Assembly: GCA_025667525.1 (NCBI GenBank)
Contig: CM046876.1
Location: 484,302,557-484,366,556, forward strand
DNA length: 64,000 nucleotides
From: Glebionis coronaria
Lineage: Eukaryota; Streptophyta; Magnoliopsida; Asterales; Asteraceae
Direction of reading: 5' to 3'
Both the position numbers and the translations under genes were made by a program. Below the pieces are notes generated by a model that saw only the letters and a program-made list of their open reading frames with translations, was not told the origin of the DNA and searched no databases. Below are positions 48,360-57,137 of this stretch, piece after piece (positions within the stretch are counted from its first letter, which is position 1; each line of letters starts with the position of its first letter).

Positions 48360-50444
48360 TTAGAGTTTCTGAAAATCATTTACAACCGACTCTTTTTCTT
48401 TTAATTCATTGGAAAGATTAGCTTTTAATGATTCTATTTCTTTTAAGTGTTCAATCTTTTCAAAACGAAATTGGTCAAATTCAGAATAAGTTATTTTCTC
48501 TGCTTGAGGGACCATTTCAAAAGTTTTGACCTTTTCCTTATACAGCGCAAGCTCAGCGGTTAGGTTGGCATTCATATCTATGGTTTGTCGAACAACCACA
48601 TTCATGTTATCAATAATATCTTTAAGCACTATTACCAAATCACGTTGATCATAAGATTCTATACCCGTCATAGCATTTGGTTGAGGTTCACTCAAATGTG
48701 TTGAATTGGATACCACATCATTTGAGTTACTAGTTCCCGAATGCTGTTCGAGGTTGTCATTTTCATGGCCAACTTGATGTGGATTATCATGAATATTATT
48801 AGATGTGGTTGGTACCTCACTGACGACATCAGAACCGTAGTGAGAGAGATTAGCAACGAGAGCAGCTTGGGCAGAGTGAATGTCATCACAATCCGAATCA
48901 TATGCGTCAAGATCATCTGCTTGATATGCTGCATTAGAAGTAGAGACGACTATAATGCCTTCATTATCTGCTGCCCCTGGGTCTGCAAGAAATGCTAACT
49001 CCTCTAAATCCAAGATCTTTCCTTTAGATTGAGCATCGACCAAATACATCTTCTCACTAAACCACGTTGCATCCCTTCTCCTTTTCGACTGAGTGCATTC
49101 CCTAGCCATATGACCTTGTCCTCGACAATTGTAGCAAGTCACAACCTTTTGAGGACCAATAGGGCTTCCATTTCCAGTAGCATGAGAAGTCACAGCTTGA
49201 GCGTTCACGGTCCTTGTAGGAGGTCCATATGAATTTTGCCTACCCTGAATGGATTGCACCGTCACTTGACCATCTTGAATAGTGGCTTGTTGTCGAGGAT
49301 TTGAAGAGGTGCAGAGCTGATTGTTTGTTGGTGGAAAACCTCTAGTAGCAACAAGTTTTGACAAGTAGGCAGTGAGATGGTTTAAGACATCAGTAGGCGT
49401 ATCATTTGGAGTAGAGACTGGTGGTTGAATTGGTGGAAGTTCATTGGAATAGAAGGCTTGTGCTTGTGGTGCTTCAATTGGAAAATATCCTTGCTGAGGA
49501 GTATAGCCCATAGGAGAAGTGTTAGCTTGTGAGGGTGATGTTTGATGTGCTGGTAGCTGTGGATAAGGCTGTTGAAGAACACTTTGTTGAAATGCTTGCT
49601 GTGGCATCATTAGTGGTTGATAAGATGGTTGTTGTGGTTGCTTATATGTGTGTTGTGGTGGCTGCTGCAAGTATGATTGTTGTTGATAAGTGTAAGCCAT
49701 GTTTTGTTGGGGGGACATTTGTTGAGAAGCATACATGGAAAGTGGATCATGAACTTGTGGTGTAGAGAACCGAGCCTCGATCACATGGCATTCGTGTTGT
49801 TGAAGAAAAGCTTGAAGTTGATCCACATTGGTGTTATGCAAGTCCTTAGCCAATTTAAAAGCCGTCACGTACTTACGCCATTCGGAAGGAAGGGTGTTCA
49901 AATACTTGGTGTTTAATTGAAACGTAGGAATTGCCATGCCATTGATATTGAGCTCATTCAACAGGAGAGTAAATCCCAAATAGTAATCATTGAGAGTCTC
50001 CCCGGGGACATAGGTAAACTTATCAAATGTATCATAAAGCTTACACTCTCGTTCTTGTTTAGTTGACGAGGTGCCTTGCATTAGAACATGAATTCTATCC
50101 CATAACTCTTTGGGAACTTTATGTTTACTCAGAAGTTTGTAGACATCTGGAGGAAGGGCTTGGAGAATGATGTTTGTAGCATACTTATCACATTTGTCTT
50201 GAATCTTCATATCTCCGATCAATTCACCCGTTGTGCGAGGACGAGTAACTGCACCTTCCGTCACTGTACCATAATCTAATGGTCCATTGAGCACCGATGC
50301 CCAAATGAGATGTCCATTCTCTTTGTTCAACATGTAAAGTTCCATTCGAGAAGTCCAATCCTCGTACATAGTCTTCTCCAACATTGGTGGACGATTATCC
50401 GTACCCGAGAGGATGAACTTACCCGTAAGAGATGTGTACTCCAT
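48360..50444 (-). CDS. Element F copia gag region (694 aa)
   Basis: Start MEYTSLTGKF at 50444. The N-terminal 230 residues are a copia-type gag (RPPMLEKTMYEDWTSRMELY, LMQGTSSTKQERECKLYD, HNTNVDQLQAFLQQHE). A Gln/Pro-rich stretch follows (about 240-400), then a zinc knuckle CYNCRGQGHMAREC near residue 437 and an acidic tail ending in a coiled-coil-like segment. Gag forms the particle and binds RNA. The frame closes at a stop near the middle of the polyprotein; family members I recall continue into protease, so the stop may be a mutation. Upstream is the leader with its motif array. Confidence 0.85.
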   Translation of the reverse strand: MEYTSLTGKFILSGTDNRPPMLEKTMYEDWTSRMELYMLNKENGHLIWASVLNGPLDYGTVTEGAVTRPRTTGELIGDMKIQDKCDKYATNIILQALPPDVYKLLSKHKVPKELWDRIHVLMQGTSSTKQERECKLYDTFDKFTYVPGETLNDYYLGFTLLLNELNINGMAIPTFQLNTKYLNTLPSEWRKYVTAFKLAKDLHNTNVDQLQAFLQQHECHVIEARFSTPQVHDPLSMYASQQMSPQQNMAYTYQQQSYLQQPPQHTYKQPQQPSYQPLMMPQQAFQQSVLQQPYPQLPAHQTSPSQANTSPMGYTPQQGYFPIEAPQAQAFYSNELPPIQPPVSTPNDTPTDVLNHLTAYLSKLVATRGFPPTNNQLCTSSNPRQQATIQDGQVTVQSIQGRQNSYGPPTRTVNAQAVTSHATGNGSPIGPQKVVTCYNCRGQGHMARECTQSKRRRDATWFSEKMYLVDAQSKGKILDLEELAFLADPGAADNEGIIVVSTSNAAYQADDLDAYDSDCDDIHSAQAALVANLSHYGSDVVSEVPTTSNNIHDNPHQVGHENDNLEQHSGTSNSNDVVSNSTHLSEPQPNAMTGIESYDQRDLVIVLKDIIDNMNVVVRQTIDMNANLTAELALYKEKVKTFEMVPQAEKITYSEFDQFRFEKIEHLKEIESLKANLSNELKEKESVVNDFQKL

Positions 50445-51350
50445 TTCGATACGTTAAGATTTACAAACGTTGATCGAACAATGAGAGAAAGTAAATGTGC
50501 TTGTTGTTGTGTGTAGAAGTCGAGAAACTATGTTAATATCCCATAAAAGTGTCTTCTTGAGAAACCAAAAATTCCACTGCAAAAATTATCACGAGTACAA
50601 AATTTTCTAAATCACGTTTATCAAAAATCTTGAAAAATTCTAATAATTTCGCAATGATTAGGTGATTTAATTCCGCAATCCTTAAAGTTATATAATTCCG
50701 CAATAAGCGAAGTGTACTGATTTCGCAATATGAATGTGCAATGATTCCGCAATCCCCTTAATGACAAGATTCCGCAATCCACTCAATGACAAGATTCCGC
50801 AATACTCTTGGGTACAAGATTCCACAATACTTAGGTGTGTTCAATTTCGCGATCACCTTATTGGTATAATTCCGCAATCACCTTAATGGTTCAATTTCGC
50901 GATACTCAGATGGATATAAATCCGCAATACTCGAATAGAATAATTCCGCAATGTGAAAATAACCACAATTCCGCAAAACGAAATTTAGTATGATTCCGCA
51001 ATGACAAGATTGGTTATGAATCCACAATATTCAGGATTCGATTCCGCAAAACCAATCAATTTCTCAATTCAACAATTGCGAAATTATGCCAGAAATTGCA
51101 GAATTAAGCGAAAAACAAGGATCTCGGATGAACTTTTATATTTTCGAATCTTGAAGCCAAATATGAATCCAAACACCCAAAAATTCTGCGTTTTTGAGCG
51201 ATCCAAGTAACCCAAATCACTACTACGGCTATGTAGATGATATTGGTGAAGATCAAACCACAAAAAACAAAAAAAATTGGAACGAGGGATTTATGATCAA
51301 AAAACACAAGAAATGTATAAGAACAAACACATAAACAATACAATCATCCC
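50445..51350 (-). other. Element F leader
   Basis: About 0.9 kb between primer site and gag start. No gene. The central part (50640-51060) is the ATTCCGCAAT array listed next; the rest is AT-rich. Confidence 0.7.
50640..51060 (-). repeat. ATTCCGCAAT array in the copia F leader
   Basis: About fifteen copies of ATTCCGCAAT with variants (TTTCGCAAT, TTTCGCGAT), spaced about 25-30 bp. The core resembles the arrays in the Athila LTRs of A, B, D and E although F belongs to a different superfamily. Confidence 0.8.
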
Positions 51351-51368
51351 ATGGCTCTTGGTACCATT
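51351..51368 (-). promoter_or_regulatory. Primer binding site of element F
   Basis: Reverse-strand TGGTACCAAGAGCC directly after the LTR and a short AAA spacer; near to the initiator tRNA-Met site TGGTATCAGAGCC with a small insertion and a substitution. Confidence 0.65.
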
Positions 51369-51697
51369 TGTAGGATATTGTAAATCTTGCTTATTCTAGA
51401 GAGATAAAGAGATAGAAAGATGGTGAGAACACACACACTTTTAGAGAGAGAAAGTGAAAGAAAACACTTTCAACTATGTGTAATTATGAAGTGAACCACA
51501 TCCTCTCCATCCAAGGAGAGGGTTTATATACCCAAGCCTTATGATGGGTTTGGGCTTACATATTGGGCCGTCCATACATTCCATGGACTAGGCCTTTCCA
51601 TGTTTACTTAAAGTAAAATAACTAAACTACGAGCTACTACTTAATATATTGCCAGAGTGACCAAATCTTCCTAAATACGTAAAACGTATTTCCAACA
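51369..51697 (-). repeat. Element F 5' LTR (329 bp)
   Basis: Reverse strand runs from TGTTGGAAATACG (51697) to ATCCTACA (51369). The TATA box TATATAAA (51530-51523) lies in GGGTATATAAACCC and is followed by a 7-bp stem CCTCTCC/GGAGAGG (51502-51521). The start is close to H's LTR. GTACA at 51698-51702 is the expected target duplication; its partner is off the window. Confidence 0.85.
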
Positions 51698-51750
51698 GTA
51701 CACATCTTCTTTTAACGGTGTTGGGTCCACTAGTTGTAGATCTTGCAGCC

Positions 51751-52192
51751 TGTTAAAGATGGTGAACGACTTATGTAATCACAAGTCTATTCACAGAGAG
51801 ACTCTAATGAAATAAAAAGTATTAGTGCGGAATACAAATACTAGGAACAAGAAGAAACAGAATAACTAGATAAATAACTTGATCCTTTCTAAGGATTTCT
51901 ACTATATTGATATGAACTAAGAACTGGTGAAGGTGTCAAACCCTTCTTCCGATGGGTTCCTTTTATACTACAAGGAAACCCTAACTACATTAAAACCAAA
52001 ATGTGTAACTATTGATATGCATATCCTTTCCTAAGATATCTCATGCATATCCTAACAAACTACTAAGAATAATACTGTTTGACTTTCTACTAGACCAGGA
52101 GCATGTGTTGCTCCTACTACTACTAGGGCCAGGAGGAACTACATACCTCCTAGTTTATCTATTACAAATATCCTATTACATAGGTCCTAAAA
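51751..52192 (-). repeat. Element I 3' LTR (about 442 bp)
   Basis: Reverse strand from a mutated start (TTTTAGGACC where TGTTAGGACC is expected) next to a polypurine tract (AAGGGAGGAT, 52194-52203), through a TATA box (AGTATAAAAGG, 51969-51959), to TTTAACA at 51751. The LTR is inferred from these signals without a second copy. The 48 bp to its left (51703-51750) are its target or flank. Confidence 0.6.
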
Positions 52193-53148
52193 ATCCTCCC
52201 TTAAACTTGAATTTGACTGGTTGAGTTCAAGTTTCTTGGTAGATCTTGCAAAAACAGCTTGAGGATTGAAATAGCATAACCATAGCAGCAAAATAACCAT
52301 CCTTAGCTAAACACAAAGCATGCTGCAACTAAGAACTCAGAGAAGCTTCTTGAAAGCTTGGAAAACATCTGCACTTATTGAATCTTCACAACAACATGAG
52401 CAGATTTGATAAGCCTTTACCAAGTAGCTGCTCGCTCTTGGGCTAGCTAGTCTTTGTGGTGGAATCAAGCATCACCCTGGGAGACCAGAACCCAACCCAA
52501 CTCTTAGAACGTAAATAAATGGTGAGTGAGAGTACCCTGATGATTTTGGGCAAACCATCACAGCCGTCAACGGTTTTGATGAAAGTCTTTACCAGAATCC
52601 GTACCCTTCTAGACTAGCCAACTCTTAGCAATAAAGCATCGGTGAGCTGAAAACCCTATAGCTATGAGCAAGCTATTACAACTGTCAACGGATTTGATTT
52701 ATGTCTTTACCAAGAGTCTTACCCCCCTGGACTAGCCACTTTTCAGTCTAGGACCAAGGCAAGTGAAAACCATCTAATTTTGGGTAAACTGGCAACCATC
52801 AACGGATTTGATAATCACACCAGAGCCGTACCCTCATGGTGAACCAACTCTTTCTTGTCTGCGAGACATGGTGAGTTGAACACCATTTGTTGTGTGGAAG
52901 AATTCCAACACCAGTAGTACACCTCAAAACATCCCAAGCGTGAAAAGTTTTCTTAATGGAAAAGTATAAGCAGATATTATATTATATACATGCTTTGAAA
53001 TCTTCATTATATTTTTAAGTATAAGCAGATATTATATAAAAGAATGTTTTTTTAAAAAAATTAATGAGAGTGTTAGTCACCAATCACTATACACATTGGT
53101 GAAAAGAATGTAAAAGAAATAAAAAGTATAGAATAAACGTACCAACTA
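52193..53148 (-). other. Element I 3' non-coding region with ~115-bp degenerate repeats
   Basis: No gene. From about 52430 to 52900 there are at least three diverged tandem units. Each has a GTCAACGG or ATCAACGG core (52565, 52684, 52797) followed by TTTGAT and a TACCC(T/C) motif. Confidence 0.6.
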
Positions 53149-54237
53149 CTAACTAGAAGCAGCAACCTTATCTGCAAGAAGTCGGGCTTGAATGTATTCA
53201 ACCAATGTGGTGGCCATAGCAGACTCATTACCAGAAGGAGCATTTGACACCACTAGGTGACACTCCAACATAGCTTCCATACTAGCAATGGTAAGTGGAT
53301 AATCCAGATCCACAAGCATGAACACTCTAGCACCAGATTCCAACTCTAACACATGCACACCACACCCAACATACAACTTCCACCTAGAAATGACTCAGCG
53401 GGGTTGTTCCGACCATACCCCAGCACTAGGAGTACCAGGAGGACAGTCCAACATAACCTTCAAGTCCCCCCAAAGGACCAAACCAGGCCAGTTAGGAACA
53501 ACACTAGGAGTTGCAGGGATAACAACATCAACCAACCCATAAAGAAGCATAAGATCTCTACGTTCCACCCAATACAATATACTTTGCAGTCCGGATAAAT
53601 ATTTATGGTGGCCATCAATTGTCTGGATCATATGAGTAAACATACCAGCAACTATGAGGGAAGGTTGAATTTCCCAATGCACAATCCTCCCACGACCAAG
53701 TGGAATATCATCATCGCTGTCAGAAGCGGCATCAATTAAGTGTGTAGGATCCCTCTTCTCCCAAGAAACAGCCTTTCCACGGCGAGCCTTGTTCTTGCGA
53801 ATAGACCAGCGAGGCGTAGGTGAAGAAGGAGAAGGATCCTCCTTGACTTTGGCATGAGTAGCAGTAACAGCACCAGAAGGAGAGGGATGATCATCATCCT
53901 GAATGGTCAGGTCAACAAGCATGGGATCAGTAGCAACTTCATGAACAACAAGTGTAGGAGTTGGCTCAGAAACCGATGGAGGATTAGGATCAACAGCAGT
54001 GGTGGTATTAGCATCAACATGAGATGGAGAAGTGGCATCAACTGTTTGAGAGGGAACATCAGAAGTACCCTTAACAGCAGTTGGGATAGCAGATGTACCT
54101 TCATCATTAGCACCAGAGGATGGAGTTGGGGCAGTCCTAGAATTGCGGGTTGGAGCAACAGGTGCAGGAGGGTAAAATACGGCATTTGTAGGCCTAGGCA
54201 CCTCCCGCGACTCAGCTGGATCATCTTGTTGTATAAA
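53149..54237 (-). pseudogene. Element I accessory protein of a copia element, one internal stop
   Basis: About 360 codons read from 54237 to 53149. A Pro/Ser/Thr-rich N-terminus is followed by an Arg/Lys patch (RWSIRKNKARRGKAVSWEKR), an acidic patch, then VLWGDLKVML, WKLYVGCGVHVLEL and VFMLVDLDYPLT. I recall the pattern LLWGDLK...WKLY-SCGVH...YPLT from the far end of Asteraceae copia-type polyproteins, beyond RNase H. A single in-frame TGA (53397-53395) breaks it. Function unknown. The part upstream is cut off by an LTR-like segment at 54264. Confidence 0.65.
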
Positions 54238-54263
54238 ATCTTAAGCTCGTCATCAAACAACCC

Positions 54264-54754
54264 TGTTGATCCCAAACTTAGATCGATTAGCTTTGTATTA
54301 TCGAGATAAATCAAGAGTAATACGTAGAGAAACTTTGTGTATTCAAAAATCTAAGTATTATGCGAAAACTAATACTTAGAAGAAAGAACAAACAAACAAT
54401 ATATGAATACCAAACTTTCACTTTGATTAATAATATCAATGAATGATTACAATAAAAGTGTTGTGAAATATGTGGAAGAGGTGTGTATAATGTCTAGCCC
54501 TAAGGCCTCCTTTTATAGGTTAAGGAGCCTTGTACAAAAAGCTAAGATAAACTATTTTAGGAAGAGACACAAGATAAACATACTCAAATAACTTATTGAC
54601 TAAATCTTCTAAACATTAAGAATATATTTTGAATTCTTATCTTCATATTTTATCCACCAGCTTGAAAAATTCATCATTGGCAGATTTAGTCCTTATCTTC
54701 CTAATTTAAACAAAACATGTTGACTGTAGAAGTATGATAATCTTTAATTTATCA
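54264..54754 (-). repeat. LTR-like segment, unassigned
   Basis: Has TGTTGATCCC at one end and TTTATCA at the other, with a TATA box inside an inverted repeat (GGCCTCCTTTTATAGG...AAGGAGCC, 54504-54529). No coding content; the frame 54314-53907 across its edge is an artefact. No matching target duplication was found, so ends are tentative. It may be a solo LTR in element I. Confidence 0.35.
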
Positions 54755-54761
54755 AGAGGGT

Positions 54762-55023
54762 TGTTGTTTCTAGAGAGAGAAAGTAGAGAGAGAGATGAGA
54801 GAAAATGTAAATGTGTTATTTGAATAATGAAACAACCAACAGCCCTTTCCATGATGGAAAGGGGTTTATATACCCAAGTCCCTTAGTGGACTTCGGCCTA
54901 CGACCCATGAACATGCTCATGGGTCGGGCTAAATATAAACTTTAATTAAACTATACTACAAGCCCTTAACTATATTGTTGGAGTGACTGAGACTTTCTAA
55001 ATACGAAAAACGTATTTCCAACA
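54762..55023 (-). repeat. Element H 3' LTR (about 262 bp)
   Basis: Reverse strand begins TGTTGGAAATACG at 55023, directly after a polypurine tract, and ends GAAACAACA near 54762. TATA box TATATAAA (54872-54865) followed by an 8-bp stem CCCTTTCC/GGAAAGGG (54843-54863). The first bases match F's LTR. The other end is uncertain by 3 bp. Confidence 0.8.
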
Positions 55024-55037
55024 ATCTCCCCCAAAGG
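55024..55037 (-). promoter_or_regulatory. Polypurine tract of element H
   Basis: Reverse-strand CCTTTGGGGGAGAT directly before TGTTGG, the usual copia arrangement. Confidence 0.85.
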
Positions 55038-57137
55038 AAGGTTACTCCAAATTTACAAAGTCCTAATCTAGCATGTTAGATCTTTGTTCTCGTACTCGTA
55101 GTCCACTTTCTCTTTTCTTCTTTAACTTTTCTTCATTCTTGTGAATATGTGTTGAATATCATCAGGCTTTAGCTTAGAGCATGTTCTTTTTGACCTTTCA
55201 CGTGCAGTCTTTGCCTTCTTGTGATGTTCGCCTCTTTGTGACTTCATGTCCCACATACCTATCCTTTGTTGAATTCTTGAAAGTTTCAGAGTTTATACAA
55301 CGGAAGACTTTTAGGTCAGACTTCCTTGAATTTGCTGAAATATTTGATGTAGAAGGAATAAGTATGTGAGGACGACTTCAACTGGTACACCGCAGCGCCA
55401 CCGTCTTCAAATGCAGCAATATAATAAGACAAAAATAAAATGGCTTTGACATTTTGTTCTGATTCGGTAGCATTTTACCTCCGGTCAGTGAAGACCGTTG
55501 GACGATAATAAATATCGTATTTGTGACATGTAGCTCTAGTTAAAGATCTCCTTGACAAGATTTCGCGGGTAATCCTGTTCTCTTTATTCGACCGTCCAAA
55601 GCTGACTGCAAACATAAAGAGTGAATCATTTGGATTATAAAATCCGCATGATTGAAGCCGTCAATTCATGAATCCTGGAACAAGTGAATTTCAATTAATA
55701 TTTTCACCATCATTGCTTTCTAGTTGTCACGAGCTTGATTCTGATAGAATCTTGCTTGTCACCTACCGTAGTGCTGTTTGAGGTTGAAACTGGAAGGATT
55801 TCTACTCTTCACTGTGAACACTAAAGAGTGTCACTCTAAGTGTTCTGGCAAGATCACTTGGATAATACGTAGAGGCCCTGGAACAAGTTTAATCTCAATT
55901 AAGAGTTAAACCATCATTTCTTTCCAGTTATCACGAGATTAGTTCTTAAAGAACCGCACGTGTCACCAACCATGAGCTTGTTTGATGTTGGCTCAAGCAA
56001 GATTTCCATCTTCATTGTAATACTTTCGTATCACTTAATATTCTGGCAATATTTCAAGAATACTGCGTAGGACTCATAAAAATCTTTCTTGTTTTTCAAA
56101 TTGTGTCCTAATGAGACTTTTGATGATCTCGTGGCTCTAGACTCAATAGTGCATTTTGTTTTGGTGATCGGAGGCTGGAGAGGATTGCCACCTTTTCAAT
56201 ATCAATTTATTCAGAGTGAATAAACCAATAGATAATGTGTTGAGTGGCTGGGAGGGATTGTGCATCGCATCACTGGGTCCATGAAACTTTTATCTTCAAG
56301 ACAAGTTAACCCGGTTTCTGCTTATGTTGTAAGGAGGGCTTCTTTCTTTACACCCTTTATCTTTACATTTCTTTTTCATTCTTCAACCCCTTCAATGCTT
56401 ACCAATACATCATCACTAGCACCTTGTTGTGATTGCTCTAGTGCTAGCATTAGTACTTGGTCGACATTCAGCTACGTTCACAATCCATTCTCCATATTTC
56501 CTAAGGAGTTCTATTTTCTAACTATGGAATTGTCCTTGGGAAGATTCCTCCGGTTCTGGAAGAATCATTGTACTTGTACCTAATCCTACCACCCTTTTGT
56601 CACCGCATTCGTCGTGAGTTAAGTGTGTTTTGGGTAAGTATTCGTCTTCATGAAAAATTCCTTAAAATCACCGAGGTACTTATGATATAAATATCAAGAG
56701 TTTTTGTACCTTCAGTGTTTTTGTCAACAAAATGCTCCACCTTAACATATGCGTAGCATATATCAAGTTGGATTTTCTATTCAGCCCTTTTTCATTTTTA
56801 GCCACATATGTTTTATAAGTCTCCTTAATCCCATTCTCTCCCCTTATCCAAAATGTTAACCATTAATCTTTTGGATATTAATGGATTAATCGGTCTTTGG
56901 GTTAAAAAATGAAATTGGTTGATGGCCATAGAACATATTAGTGCTCCCCCTCAAATTAATGAGGGTTAGTTGTAGTGCTTAAGTATGATATGTCTGAAAG
57001 ATTTGGAATCTCGTGAGAAATTCTTGAAAAAAGTCACACTCTTGCACTACACTATACCACAAAAGCCTATTATAAATATATTCACATATTCACAATATAA
57101 ATACATATGGAGTTGACCTGAGAGAAAACGATCCATA
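55038..57137 (-). other. Element H 3' non-coding region
   Basis: About 2.1 kb without a recognisable gene. Two diverged units of about 203 bp lie in tandem (starting near 55674 and 55877), each with CCTGGAACAAGT, ACCATCATT, TTATCACGAG or TTGTCACGAG and TTCTGGCAA motifs. The reading frame 56260-56583 is not recognised. Confidence 0.55.

Larger units (their letters stand above)
27621..51697 (-). mobile_element. Element F: Ty1/copia retrotransposon split by G (and E) and by C
   Basis: Reverse strand, from a 329-bp 5' LTR (51369-51697) through primer site, leader, gag, protease/linker and pre-integrase to 45808; then G intervenes, and the integrase resumes at 28319 and runs to 27621, where C's insertion begins. 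Reverse transcriptase, RNase H and 3' LTR are off the window to the left. The frame join across G is clear: the left and right pieces meet at the phrase NNLYTL just before the integrase zinc finger, and CAAAG flanks G on both sides. Confidence 0.88.

Noticed and set aside
50640..51060. Regularly spaced repeat resembling a CRISPR array
   Set aside because: Units are only about 10 bp, degenerate and irregularly spaced, and the context is a plant copia leader.
53854..54314. Forward-strand and alternate-frame proteins near 54000
   Set aside because: Shadows of the Pro/Ser/Thr-rich N-terminus of element I's accessory gene on the reverse strand.
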